Positions 36,401-47,427 of a DNA stretch of 64,000 bases are shown one piece after another. The translations under genes and the position numbers were made by a program. Below the pieces are notes generated by a model. That model did no database searches, had not been told where the DNA came from, and worked only from the letters and a program-made list of their open reading frames with translations. Origin of the DNA: Phoebastria nigripes (Eukaryota > Chordata > Aves > Procellariiformes > Diomedeidae). The DNA lies in contig JAYKAV010000433.1 in NCBI GenBank assembly GCA_035582835.1, positions 790,732 through 854,731 on the forward strand. The letters are read 5' to 3'. The first letter of the stretch is position 1. Each line of letters opens with the position of its first letter.

Positions 36401-39400
36401 GGGGCAGGCCATAGCTGCCTCGGGGCTCCTGCTGGTTGCAGGGGTAATACAGGTGATGCTGCTGCAAGTCCTGGGAGCTTGATGGCACCTGGCCATTGGA
36501 CTGGGTGGAGACTGGCCCAAGCATGTGGCTGGAGGAGGGCAGGTGGTCTCCCCCNAGCCTGGGGGATGCAGGAATGGGGCAGTGATGGACCGGGCAGATT
36601 CTTTCCCAGGAAGTGCCACTGTAGCTGGGCTCGGTGTTCCCAATCTCTGGCATGGCAAGACAGGTCTGGCAAGGTCCTGCATTTTGTTTTTCTCTGAGAG
36701 AGAAAATAAAGGTATGGTAAAACAGCAGAGCAGTAGAAAGGCTATGCAGGGGAATCGCATCCTGCAAACTGGAGACTCTCACAGGCCTCCCACATAACAC
36801 AAGATGTAAAACCTCACCCACTCTTTGCTGTATCAAGAGCCAGTCTCAGGGCTGAGCTGGATTATGCTTTTTATAAAGACATCCATGACTCACTCAGGGA
36901 TTTCAACTGATGGAGAATCCATGACATCTTTGTGCATGTTGCTCCAAAATTTTGAAAAATTGGGTAACATCCCCTCAAACAATTCTCCAAGATATTTCAC
37001 TGTGGAGGGTGCAGAACACACTGGCTGGTGATAACGGCAGGGTCCTAACTCAGCACCACAGGGTGACTATGAAGATCTGGGGAAACGGAAACCAAAGGAG
37101 ACTGCATGTGAAGAAGACACTCAATTATCTGTGCTTCTTGGGAAGATGAATTTGTTTGATTGCTCTGCAGAAGGACTGGCTCTGCTCCACGTTGGGATAG
37201 TAGGAGAGTGAATCATCCCTGGCACTAAAAAAACTGAACAGTGAACCTGATGGCTACGACGGTGTAAAAGGGGCTTCAGCCTCCAGCTTGGCACATGCCC
37301 TAACGGCTCTTGTGTCCTGCAGACTCTCCACTGGGCTCTTCAGGATCATTTTAGACATACATCTCCTAAGGATGTCGGCAACAGATATTATTGGTCTTGG
37401 TATGCAGGAAGGGGATGGACTAGGATCTCTCAAGATCTCTTAAAGCTCGACTTTCACTTTGAGGGACTGCTTAGTCTGTGTGACACCAAAAAACCCTTCA
37501 CACACAACAGACTGAGGTCACACTGACCCCAAAAATGCCTTAGGAATTGCTGTCTCAAGAGGTGCAGCTGGTCAAGGTGTCGGAGTTTCAGCAGTACTGT
37601 GCAATCTGGAGCTCAAAAAGAAAGCACAATATGGAGACACCAGTAGTCTCTGGTCCTTGTTCAGAGCACATGCCATGGTGTCTACAGCTGACTTATGTGT
37701 CTTACCCTAGTGTCTGGCATCAAGGATTAAGTATGACGAATGATTCGGGCCAGCTAGAATCACAAAGTGTCTCAAGTCATCAAAGAATTATGAGTGCTGG
37801 AGCAAGACTACAGTGAGATGAACTTTAGCCTGAGGTACCTGATGCGATGTGGGAAAAAATGAAGGCAAAATGTTTGAGAAGGGAATATTTTTGAAAATTT
37901 GCAGAGTCCCTCTCATTTCTTTTTCAGACAGCCATGGAAAAACACAGAATTGTAGCAGTTACAAGTCTCTGGAATTGCACCTAAAGTTAAATGGCATGAT
38001 AATATCAATGACAAAAGAGATTTGAAGAATACTATTAGCTCAGTATTGCTTGAAAATTGATATTTTTTCCAGAAAGAAGGACATATTGGCCTTGGCAGCT
38101 TGTGCTATGTACTTTCCAACATCAATTGAGTTTATCAACACTGAGAAACTATATTTCATGATTGTACAAAGTGGTCTTATTTCATTAAAATCATTACAAC
38201 AGAGTAATGTTTGTGGTAGCAGTTATACCAGTGCTGGTGTGGAGACTCATGGCACAGACATCGCACTCAGCTTTACTTGCACAGTGTACCAGTCCAGGGA
38301 CTAGTAACAAAGAAATCTCAACTGATTAGACACCATCCAATGCTAATTTTAGTTTTTAAGACAGAAGACAGCTGCAGCATAGTTACAGACACAGATGGCA
38401 TGTTCATGGGTCCTCATTACAATGACACTGACTTCAGAAGCAGTAACTGACGTTCAAATGCAGATTTTCTGAAGCTCAGGCCATGCAGGAGGGAGGAACT
38501 ACATGGGGGATTTTATTTTGGGTCATCAAATTCCTTTGCTGAATATTTTTTGGTAGTGGCCAAGGAAGGAGAGAAGAAATGGCAAAATGATATTAAAATA
38601 GTCTGCAAATACCAAGGTCTGTGTAAGCGACCTTCTTTGCATCCTCGGAAGAGGCCATACACCCAAAGAGAGCAACATCAGACAGCATTTGCGAGACCGT
38701 TAACATTTCCTATGACAATAGATATACAAAGTGGCTGAAAGAAGTCAAAGTTTGCACTGAAGCAGGTGCCAGAAAACCAACAGACAGATGTGTGCACACC
38801 TCATTGAGATAAGCTCCCAACAGTTCCAGCGCTCGGTTATCTCTGCTCTACAACCCAAAGTACTACTAAGACTTGAGCTAGTTCAACGTAGCAAGAGGGA
38901 GTGCTGTTGGCCAAAGCAGGAGCTCCTGAACAGATTGTGACAATGATATCCCATTCACCCACAGAATTTTTCAAAAGAAATAGTATCAACCACATTGCAT
39001 GAAGTCCTTGCTGTCCTGTCACAGATGGATTAGTGGCAGGATTACCCAGACTTTGAAGCGCGTGATTTGTGTTACACCTCTATATAAAGGTAGTTTACAA
39101 CAGAAGACTACAAATTTGTCATTGGTGTATATGAGTGCAATACATGAGATTATAAATCAAATGCCAGCGAAGCTGTTCATGAGATGTAATCTAAGGTCTT
39201 GTCTGGACTTGTTACAGCCTCATCAGAGTCATCCCTGCACTGGAAGGGATTCAGGTTCAGTTGTACTGCTGCAGCACAGGGCGGGTGCACTGCAGACAGA
39301 TGAAAGAAAGATTACGGTCTGTGGTAGTCAACATATAAAATGACATCTTTAATTAGTCATTGCCCATCTGTACTAATTATAGAACCAACCTGACTGGGAG

Positions 39401-42400
39401 ATGCTAGCCACCACATCCCCTACAGCTCTGACGAGCTGCAGGGGCAGAGTTTGTTTGGGAGAGCTGACCTGGAGAGTCCCTCAATCCACTCTCTCAAGCT
39501 TAACGTGTAATTCATCTCACTCTTCCCAGGTGTCCAGTGACTGAAGTGCAGGTGCATCTTATTTGGGGTTTGTAGTTTCGTACTAGCAGTTCTGGGTCAG
39601 GGAGTTTTCATCAGAGAGCTGGGATTGTGGTAGTGTTATGCTTTGGCAAGGTCTAGACCTTTTCTCACTTCCCTTTTGATGCCTCTCAGTTACTGTTTTC
39701 CCTCTACCTTGATCCTGTTGTTTCTCCTAATTTTTGTACACTTTAAATAGGTGATGGTTTCCTACAATGCATAATTCTTCACAGAGACACTGCTGCACTG
39801 ACGACTTGTGCTTTTAGTATTCCTGCACATGTACAATATTTGTGTTCTTTTTTTTCAAAGCAAAAACAAAATTATTTTTCGTTTAAACTGCTGGATCTGC
39901 ATAGGAGATTGGGACCAGAGGCTTTTCATAACTAAATTAGTCTGATGGCTGTACCACCACATCTGCCTCATCTGATGGTGAATATGTAACACTGGACAGA
40001 AAAGAAGACTTTCACAAAATACACTTTGAAGATGGTCAGGGAGGTGCAGGAAACATGCAATGAAAAATTCCTCCTCCAAAAACTCCTCAGCTACAAAACC
40101 TCCTGGTGGGGAAGGCAGATGACAAACCCTTGGATATCGCAGATTGCCTCCAGTTTTTATGCACATATGTTAATATATTTGATTCTAATATTTCACATGA
40201 AAGCCCATTCTTCTTGTTTACCATCTTTGCTGCAAAATACTGTCAAGTTCTGTTCTTCCCCTGCATGTTGTCTCTTAACTCAATCCCCTGNCTGCTCAGT
40301 GACTTCATATTTTACAATAGCTTTGGCTAGTTCAAATCATTCACTCGTGACTCTTCTTCATTATCTCCTTTTCAGAATAAACAATTACAGTTCTGTCAGT
40401 CACCTTCTGGATATGAGTTGCCTTATGCTCGTCTCTCTCCAACTCTATGACAATGTGACCTTGGTTATCCAAAATCTCCAGGGAAACCTGGAGCTCGCAA
40501 ATAATGATCGGTTTGGAAAATCACTGCTGGCAGTTCTGCAGAATTCGAGTCTTCACTTGCTACACTCCCAATTAGCCATAGTGCTGGCGGGCTTAACGTT
40601 TGATATGCTGAGGTCTGCACCAGAGATGTAGGCTGGTCCTTGTTTGCCTGCAGCCATGTCACTATTACTTTTCTGGGCCCGCAGGACCCTGAACTATGCT
40701 AGAAAAATGGTTGTGGAGGAGTTTCTGATATCTCTTTACTGTCAGGCAGGAGAAGAGGTGGGCAGAGCACCGCACTGGGCTTTGCTTGCCACGCTGACAC
40801 TAACGAAGACTAACATCAGGGGAAGAGAAACATTTTTTTTTAACGTTTGTTCCCAGTCTGGGCCATGTCAGATATTTGACATCTTTGGGATTGAGTGGGC
40901 AGAAATGGTCTCTCAGCCACAGAAAAGCCTACAGAGGCAGCCTGACAGCCTCCATTTTCTTCTTCAAGCTCAGCTGGATGCAACCGAAGAGATGCTGGGA
41001 AAAGAGAGGACAAGGAGGTGTAGGGCAAGGGACAGACTGGAGTTAACTGCTCCTGTTACCCACGGCAATGAGTTGCATTTCTCACGCTATTTGCTTCCCC
41101 ATCTCTTCCCTTGAGATGTCTAGACAGTATAATAATCCAATTTATGAAACTGCCCGAGTCACTTTGAGTGCAGCAGTGCTTTTCTGAGACGAGTACCAGG
41201 GCATAGGCAGCCTACTTCATGTGGGATGTACAGCAAAAGGACAGAAGCTTCTTCCCACAAGAAAACAGGGAAGATAAGGTCAAGATTTCTAAGGAGATGG
41301 CTTTATGCCATTCCATCTCTGCTGGGATGCAGAGCAGTGGTAGGCACTGCAGAGTCTGTGGCAGGAGCCAAGGTCTGAATGCTATGAGTGGGCTACCTCC
41401 CTTCCCCCAGAGACCAGCGTCCTGCTATGAAGCTCAGACACTGCCCTGCAGAAGGTGTCAGCAGGACATGGCTTTAGCTGCCCACCTCCCCACCAGCCTG
41501 AGCATCAAAGCCTCAGCAAGAGGGTTTGCTGGAAGCATGCCGTGTTGGCTGCCTGCCCCCAACTCCTTCCCCCTCAGGACGGCTTCACTCTGCCAGCACA
41601 CAGAGCTGAGCTCTGGTGGAGGAAGGTTTGNGGGGCAGGGAAATGACAGCATACAGTCACCTTCTCTTTCCTCAGCCACTCCATCTCTTTGGCACGTCTC
41701 TGGTCTTGCTTCTGTCTGAGCTACGCAGCGGGAGAGCACGTGCGTCTCTGAGAGAGGAAAAATGGGCCAAAAATATTCAGCGTTTTGAAGGAATGGCTTC
41801 TTTATTGGTCTGCCTAATTCCCCCCTCATCCCCAAGACCATTTCTATAAGCACTTCTTTTTTTTTAATTGAAAGATTATCTCACCCTTTGCATACTAAGG
41901 AGAGGATCAGGAAAGAAGCACTTTGCATATGAAAGATGGGAAACACCTACCAAGTGAATGGAGCTGTCTGATGCCTGAGTCAAACTACAACTTCTGTTGA
42001 CAGAAGAATCTCAAGGGGGAATAAAAACAAGCAAGAGAAAGGGCAAGAGTCTGTATCTTGACTACAACCAGAGCCCTTTTTCCCCAGGAACCTTTGCTCA
42101 GTTAGACATTAAGCACTGCAAAATTTCTTTCATAAAAAAAGAAGCTAGTTTTATTTTCTTTCCCTTTTTTTCTTACTTTAGCAACGTTTTGCTTGTATAT
42201 CAGCTGTACAAGCTTTCCCAAATGAAAAAAAAATGAAAACCATGAATTAAAACCATGTGCTATAGGTCAGTTTCCATGTAGATTAATGGCTTTTTCTTTG
42301 AGAGCTGTAAATGACTCTTTAAGAATGGGTTTTTATAATGGAATTTAAATAAAGGTTTTCTCTTTGAACATACCACCAGCAAAACAGCAGTGGAGCTCTT

Positions 42401-44629
42401 GAGAAAAAAGAGCTTCTTTGCTTGTGTTTTCTAAGGAGGTAAGAGTGCCCTTTTCCAGAGATTAGGGAAGGGTTCATTGCGTTTCACTCTCACCTCGTTT
42501 TCTAGCTCCCCTGTCTAGCTGACAGGGAAAGACAGGCACCTCCTGAGCATTTCATCTCCTCCTTAGGCTGGGTCAAATTCTCCTGCACTGAAGAATTTCT
42601 GTGTAGTTGCTATTTGTTTTGCTTTTTACGCTTAGTGCGTATTCTTGAGAAGTTCTACAATCTTTTTCTTAATGAGACTCCTGGGTATGTTAAATCATCA
42701 TGAAAAATTAATGAGACTGCAAAACTCTGCTTCCCACATAGTCTGCCAAGAAAAGTTTAGTTTTATAATCCTTTCCATTGACTCGTCTGAACAGCCTTAC
42801 CTTTACCCCAGGCAGCTACTGCTGCTGTGGGTACAGGTATGTGTGATGGGATACAACCAGACACAAAGGGCTCAAGATCCCCACCCAGTCTTCAGTGCCA
42901 GAATAGGACTGGATGCAGTTTGCTCTATCTGCACTGGCAGTGTAAAATGTGCTGGTAAAATCATGTTTGCTAAGCCTTGTTTTGAAGAAAAAAGAAACAA
43001 AATGAAATGAAAAGAAAAGGGAAAGGAAAAGAAAACACCACCTTGCTATCCCAGCCTGGAAGAGGCCAGAAGAAGGTAGTGTTTTCAAACATCTGTATTT
43101 TTCTGATGATGAGTTGAGCATTGATGATAAGAGCATTGGCTAGGAGCAGAGGATGGGGACTACAGAGCTAACCCTTTAGCGGCTATATGAAGAGCCTTGC
43201 ATAAAGAAGCATTTATGTATATGCATGCTTAGGAGTGAGAGCGCTATCTTCTTGTACTTTATTGCCATAAATTTTAGTTCCTGAGTGAGCAGCATGAGTG
43301 AAATTCAAAATACACCTGTTTCAGATGTCTTAACTCATCTGTATAACTTAAGTCTTACAGGCTGCAGCGTTCATTTCAAAAGACCTGTTGGAATGAGCAA
43401 GGATTACTCAGGCAAGCAAAGCTAACAGGGCTTCAGTGATAGCTCTGACCCCATCGAATGCCCAAGATTTAAAACAGTGCTGGGTTGTGTAACAGTCACT
43501 CAGCGAGCACCGAGACCCAAAAGCACACCAGCCTCTGGCTGAGATCTTCAGAGCTGTCTAAAGAGAGGTGACTGCCCGGTTGGTTCCCCCAGGCAGGTGG
43601 GGATGTCTCAGCACGAATATCCTGTATCAGACAGAAGTGAAACTCTTTGGCTTTCAGAAGGAATTTGTGTGCTGTTGACCTCGGGGTGTGCTCTGGTCAA
43701 ACAGAATCTGAAGAGCTCAGAAGATCCGTTGCCTCTGGTCTAACAAATGGCAATGTGCTTGCAAATTTGGGGATGGCTCCTTGCCCATGATTATGGGCTT
43801 GTTGACGTTTCCAGAAAATGACAATGACTGTGGCTGGTTTAAGACACCAGGTAAGGNAGCATATGGCACAGGGGGGAGAAGATGATGGCTGCAGGGTTTT
43901 GTAGAAGAGATCTTTGGAGTGAAAACCGTGCTTGCCCATAGCCTGGCGCAATGAGGACTCTGTCTGAAACATGCTGAGCTTCACCAACAATAGCTCACCC
44001 GTTGCTGCAGAAGGGAGAGCTCACCATGTTGCAGGATAAAAACCTGCCAGGGAGGCCAAGCCAGGCAGTCACCCACCGACACGGTTGGCTCCGCAGGGTG
44101 TGCCTGACCCCATGCAGGAACAACCAGGGCACCGGCCGGGCAGCACGGATCGCCCAACCCCAAAACCGAGGGGTGGGCAGTTCGGCAGGCAGACAGAGAG
44201 GGGCTTTGCCTGCTCTCTCGGTGGGAGGACGGGACACACCTCCGGGGGGCCGTGCCCAGCTCCGCACCCCCAGCCCCAGGAAAACCCCGGCGGCACCGGC
44301 CACCTCCGCACCCACAGAGCCGGGGGTGGCGGCAGGGCGGGAGCTCCCACCCGCCGGGGCACCGGCTCCGCAGCGCCGGCTCGGCCCCGCCGCACCGGGC
44401 ACAGCCCGGCCCCGCCGTCTGCCCCGCCGCACCGGGCACAGCGGCACTGCCGGCTGCCCCGCCCGCGAGGGAAGGGAAGCCCCCGCGCCCCCGCCACCGG
44501 CCCCGGCCTCCCGTCCCCCGCAGCGCCGCGCCGGGACCCGCGCTCCTACCTGGGCGAGGCGGTGCCGCGGCCGCGGCGCGTCCCCTCGGGCCGCTGCTCC
44601 CGGCGCGGCGAGCCCGGCGCGGCCTCCAT
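24766..44629 (-). CDS. DISP2: Dispatched RND transporter family member 2
   Basis: Polytopic membrane protein of the Dispatched/Patched RND family. DISP1 releases lipid-modified Hedgehog; the role of DISP2 is less clear. Coding exons: 44629-44550, 36693-36247, 33820-33791, 31680-31557, 30583-30468, 29992-29874, 28912-28815, 28185-24766. All GT-AG, all in phase, giving 1477 residues against about 1400 in human. Layout: disordered N-terminus (1-190); TM1 at about 194-217; first extracellular domain; sterol-sensing-domain-like TM block (about 515-672); TM7 at about 730-744; second extracellular domain; second TM block (about 993-1141) with VGLSVDFTVNY; cytoplasmic tail ending NSQPDMPDVWIKRSSAQSSG followed by YNS. 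Conserved tail blocks LNGKRDTL and VVLPNSQPD match human DISP2 rather than DISP1. The TM4 motif is CANHTF instead of the acidic pair found in DISP1. The start is the only good ATG in the CpG-island first exon. Confidence 0.96.
28186..28814 (-). other. DISP2: DISP2 intron 7
   Basis: 629 bp of unique sequence, nothing else recognised. Confidence 0.8.
28815..28912 (-). CDS. DISP2: DISP2 exon 7
   Basis: 98 nt, completing Glu then KSYSQLVFMSTTAGSLWNLQ and AIQSMCQIEQDK. Acceptor CTTTATTTCAG, donor AAG|GTTAGT. Confidence 0.95.
28913..29873 (-). other. DISP2: DISP2 intron 6
   Basis: 961 bp. Contains a short tandem duplication of GGAACAGAGAGGGAGTG around 29482-29516; otherwise unique. Confidence 0.8.
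29874..29992 (-). CDS. DISP2: DISP2 exon 6
   Basis: 119 nt, YDDIGISRGQKAAQGEQEAR through ADGFFCGPP. The FFCGPPEKSY junction matches human. Acceptor CTTGCTAG, donor CAG|GTAAGT. Confidence 0.94.
29993..30467 (-). other. DISP2: DISP2 intron 5
   Basis: 475 bp of unique sequence, nothing else recognised. Confidence 0.8.
30468..30583 (-). CDS. DISP2: DISP2 exon 5
   Basis: 116 nt, GFEPRDTDIGRKLVVWRNVE onwards, a block strongly conserved across Dispatched proteins. Acceptor TGGCTGCAG, donor AAG|GTATTT. Confidence 0.96.
31185..31442 (-). other. Exon-like open frame in DISP2 intron 4
   Basis: 86 codons including a stop, starting directly after a strong acceptor (CTTCCTTCTCTGCAG), in the phase left by DISP2 exon 4. 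The reading begins IEAARQDSKLRRTLKPLEKM. No family recognised, and no AATAAA close downstream. It could be an alternative last exon or a chance frame. Confidence 0.25.
31557..31680 (-). CDS. DISP2: DISP2 exon 4 (first membrane segment)
   Basis: 124 nt, YSQMIAEWPIAVLVLCSVTA then VVCTLAGLLVGNLPDFSEPL and M. TM1 of the protein. Acceptor GATTCCAG, donor ATG|GTAAGT, phase 0 out. Confidence 0.96.
31681..33790 (-). other. DISP2: DISP2 intron 3
   Basis: 2.1 kb of unique sequence apart from the TA/CA microsatellite near 33458-33522 and A-rich tracts near 33225. Confidence 0.8.
33458..33522. repeat. Compound (TA)n(CA)n ... (TA)n microsatellite
   Basis: TA repeats, then about ten CA repeats, a GAGAGAGGATTATTTT spacer, then more TA repeats. 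Confidence 0.95.
33791..33820 (-). CDS. DISP2: DISP2 exon 3 (micro-exon)
   Basis: 30 nt encoding HDKAFRMPK between split codons. Acceptor CTGTCTGCAG, donor AAAAG|GTATGT. Needed to keep phase, and matches the human motif preceding SYSQLIAEWP. Confidence 0.93.
33821..36246 (-). other. DISP2: DISP2 intron 2
   Basis: 2.4 kb of unique sequence. Several short open frames on both strands show no family resemblance. Confidence 0.75.
36247..36693 (-). CDS. DISP2: DISP2 exon 2
   Basis: 447 nt encoding a disordered N-terminal region: EKQNAGPCQTCLAMPEIGNT, later QDLQQHHLYYPC, GERPMLCSHLSSGD and PMQHHIVTVR, with counterparts in human DISP2. Acceptor TTCTCTCTCAG; donor TCAG|GTAAGA. N near 36555 leaves one residue undetermined. 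Confidence 0.93.
36694..44549 (-). other. DISP2: DISP2 intron 1
   Basis: 7.9 kb, the largest intron. No recognised transposon or exon. A 201-codon plus-strand frame at 40026-40631 contains an N codon and resembles no known family. GC content rises toward exon 1 from about 44100. Confidence 0.7.
44550..44629 (-). CDS. DISP2: DISP2 exon 1 (start codon)
   Basis: 80 nt, MEAAPGSPRREQRPEGTRRG then RGTASP plus two bases, donor CCAG|GTAGGA. The EQRPEG string also occurs in the human N-terminus, and the phase matches exon 2 exactly. It lies in a CpG island with a (GCC)n leader. Confidence 0.85.
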
Positions 44630-44774
44630 GGCCGGCGGCGGCGGCGGCAGCGGGGCGCTGTCCGCAGCCCGCGGTGCTGAACGCTCCCGGAGCGGCGGCG
44701 GCGGCGGCGGCAGCGCCCCGGCGCGGCTCCGCGCGGCGCTTGCGCGGCCGCGGAGGCGGGCCCGGTGCGGGCGG

Positions 44775-44779
44775 CCAAT
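44775..44779 (+). promoter_or_regulatory. DISP2: CCAAT box
   Basis: GCGGCCAATAGC about 145 bp upstream of the DISP2 ATG, inside the CpG island; an NF-Y-type site in inverted orientation relative to the gene. Confidence 0.45.
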
Positions 44780-45516
44780 AGCCGCGGGGCGGGCGCGGGG
44801 GCGCTGCCGCCTGCCCCGGGGAGCGCGGCGGGCACTGCGAGGCGGGCGGGTGAGCACCGAGCCGGGGCCGCCCGGCTCCTCCCTCCGCCCCCGGGGCCAG
44901 CCCGGCTCTTCGGGACGGGGTTGAGCGAGCAGGGTCCAGGGCAGGAGCTCCGGGGCGCGTGGCGGTGCAAGGAAGCAGGGTCTTCTCCAAGCCTGGAGAT
45001 GGACCAAACTGCCTCGCCTAGCCCCAAAATCCCCTTCCCGTCCTCACCCCGAGCAGCGCACAGTTCCTGACGAAAGACGTCTTGTGGGGCTGCAGGTTCA
45101 AACAGTGCACAGATCCCTTTGGGTGGCAGGTAGAGTTGTGCTTCTGCTTTGGCCCAAGGTGGGAAAGCTCCCAGAAGCACTCCCAGACCTGCGTGGCAGG
45201 TGCAGAGCAGCATTTTGAAGTGTGTGGGTTCACCCTCTGGATTTTAGCAGCATTCAATAAGTAAACAATTTGTTGAAATAGGTGGTAGTTTTGAAACAAC
45301 TGGGTTGAAAGCACGGAGAACACAAGGAGGTCAGACACGTTCCCCTCCTTGCAGGATCCTGCTATCATTGACTATTGATACCATGAAATTGCACAGAGTT
45401 GTGTGGTAGCCACGCATGTCCCCTTGTGCCATGGGGAGAGCGTCCCATGGAGCTTGTGGAAGGTGGCTGCTCTTTCTGCAACCTCTCCCATGCCAATGAC
45501 CGTGACATTACTTGCG

Positions 45517-45711
45517 CTAGGAAGGGCCTGGGCCTTTCTCATGACCGTGTGTATGGCCATGGGAGTGGCAGTGACCTTCTCCCTTCTTATCATCCGGTGT
45601 GTGGGCATGGTGATGGCTGTGACCTTCTCCTTTCTCATAGCCATGCCTGTGGTTCTCACTGTGGCAGTGACCTTCTTTCTCATGAGGGTGGCATCCTTTT
45701 TGCTTCACATG
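45517..45711 (-). CDS. PHGR1: PHGR1-like histidine-rich small protein, 3' coding exon
   Basis: Terminal exon of 64 codons plus TAG after a strong acceptor (TTCAGCTTTTCTGTAG). The reading starts HVKQKGCHPHEKEGHCHSEN and ends GHTHGHEKGPGPS. Composition: 18 His, 11 Gly, 7 Lys, 7 Glu, 3 Cys in 64 residues. It consists of three imperfect 15-17 residue repeats of the form EKGEGHCHSH.H.H. Mammalian PHGR1 is a short His/Gly/Pro-rich gut epithelial protein next to and upstream of DISP2 on the same strand; this exon has exactly that place and orientation. The avian version has Lys/Glu where mammals have Pro. The symbol rests on synteny and composition. There is no ATG in this exon's frame, so a 5' exon is required. 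No AATAAA was seen downstream. The clustered His and Cys suggest metal binding, which is inference. Confidence 0.6.
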   Translation of the reverse strand, partial: HVKQKGCHPHEKEGHCHSENHRHGYEKGEGHSHHHAHTPDDKKGEGHCHSHGHTHGHEKGPGPS

Positions 45712-47427
45712 CTACAGAAAAGCTGAAGCAAGAAGGGAGAGTGTTAGACCGGAGAGTATCCTATAACCCCCACTAATCCTCTAGCTGCTTAGAATAAGCC
45801 CTCCCTGCCTTAATGACTTAAACGCCTGAGACAGTTTAAAGAACAAAAAGCTTTTCCTAATGCCAGGGTGGGTGACTCTCTCCGACTGTAGGCTGACGCC
45901 TCTCCAAACCCACCAGGAGGGAATTTCCAAGGACAGGCTGCAGGCAGCGCCGGTGTGCCAGCGCGATGATCCCTGCTGGGCTGGGCTGTAGGGTGCTGCC
46001 CGCACCCAGGGGATCCCAGCGTGATGATCCCTGCTGGGCCAGGCTGTAGGGTGCTGCCTGCACCCAGGGGACCAGCCTGCTTTTCTGAGCCTTAGCCACA
46101 GAAATGTTGCTTGCCTGGTAGGATCAGATATGCTGCAAGGAGCAGCTACAGAGTAGCTTGTATTATGTGGCCCAGCAGGAAAGACTGAAACCTGGTATCT
46201 GCTGAAAAGATTGGCTGGCATTAATGTGATGACAAGGACATGGGTGCTATTTCCTTTTCTTTCTTACCGATGCTAAATAATAATACTTGCAACAGTAATG
46301 ATAATAGTAAAGCCATGGGAGCTGAAAGGATGGTGGGAATAGGCTGAATTGCAAACATCCCACTGCTTCTGACAGACAGCCGCATCTTACAGCTTTTAGT
46401 TTGGCTCAGCCCGATGTGTGAACTCCTTGTCTGTGAAGTGGGGGTGATCACACTTCCTCACTCCCACAGCTTGGCAGGTTTCCTCTGTGGCCTGCAAAGT
46501 ATTCGACACGTGGATTAATTTTTTTTTAATTGCCCTTATCCAGGGCCTACAGCAGGGCTCATGCTCCCAGCTAGCAGCAAAGCACTGCGTGAGGCAGACA
46601 GTGGGGCTGCCCGTGTCCCTCTTGGGGCTGTTGTTACACGGCCGGGGCTGGAGCGGTTGGTCGGTACTCTTCGGCAGCGCGGGAGCTGGCTCTTTGCCAT
46701 GGCAATCCACATCCGAGACCTGCGAGCATCAGNTGGGTCCAGCTGGTCCCCGGTGTCCCTCTGACATGAAGGAGGGGGAGCGAGAGGGACAGAGAGAGAG
46801 ATGACAAAAAAAAAGTAGAAGCAAAGAGAAAAATAGCAAAAAATGGAGGTGTAGGGTCAGGAATATTAAAAAAGCCGACAGTAATGGATACATGTGGAAA
46901 AGAGAAAAAAGCTGGTGAGCAGAGAAAGGGGGAGAGGGGGAAAGGAGAGGGAAAATGTATGAACAGGTGAATGGACAAAGATGCACTGGGGGTGATGTAA
47001 GAGGTGGCTGGGGGTGAGGCAGGTTTATGAAGCTGCTATGCTGCAAAAAACTCTCTGTCATCTGAGACAGCAATTTTCTGCTGCTGACCCTGAGAAACTT
47101 AGGGGATCCCTCAACTACTCCTCATTTCATGAAAAGTATCCAAGAGCAGAAAGCCTGCTGGCTCAGGGCTTGAGCTCCCCAAGCAGGGCTCGAAACCTCT
47201 GCTAGTAAAAGGCTTAGGTATTCACACATGGAAAAAAAGGTTAGAAAGCACTGCTCCCGGGAGAGCCAGGGCAAACATCTCCTCTCCACCTCATACCCGT
47301 TGTCTCCACAGGAGGCAGGGTGAGGTAGGAAGGCTGCCAAGGGGACTGCGTAACAGAGCCCCGGGAGGAGAGTTGGGTATTTTTGACACTAATTGGTATT
47401 TGTGGCAATTGAAGACAGATTTCTTAC
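45712..47427 (-). other. Putative PHGR1-like intron
   Basis: Holds a 58-bp tandem duplication (45958-46073) and purine-rich sequence near 46765-46960. No exon recognised with confidence. Confidence 0.4.
45958..46073. repeat. 58-bp tandem duplication
   Basis: Two copies of a unit starting CCAGCG and containing GATGATCCCTGCTGGGC and GCTGTAGGGTGCTGCC, with four to five differences between copies. Confidence 0.9.

Larger units (their letters stand above)
44140..45060. promoter_or_regulatory. DISP2: CpG island / promoter region of DISP2
   Basis: Dense CpG block spanning intron 1 start, exon 1, a (GCC)n leader and the 5' flank. Long open frames on both strands here are a by-product of GC content. 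Confidence 0.75.

Noticed and set aside
40026..40631. 201-codon plus-strand frame in DISP2 intron 1
   Set aside because: No family resemblance, Leu/Ser/His-rich chance-like composition, one N codon, no flanking promoter or splice evidence.
43981..45213. 410-codon minus frame and overlapping plus frames of 259-279 codons
   Set aside because: They lie in the DISP2 CpG island; Arg/Pro/Gly/Ala-rich translations in several frames at once are a GC-content effect.
46268..46316. Minus-strand MALLLSLLLQVLLFSI followed by a GTAAGA donor, looking like a signal-peptide exon
   Set aside because: It ends in phase 1, so joining it to the histidine-rich exon gives an early stop; the AT-rich trinucleotide-like sequence explains the Leu run.
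46721..46765. Minus-strand MSEGHRGPAGP as a start for the PHGR1-like gene
   Set aside because: An in-frame TGA follows almost at once and there is no consensus donor before it.
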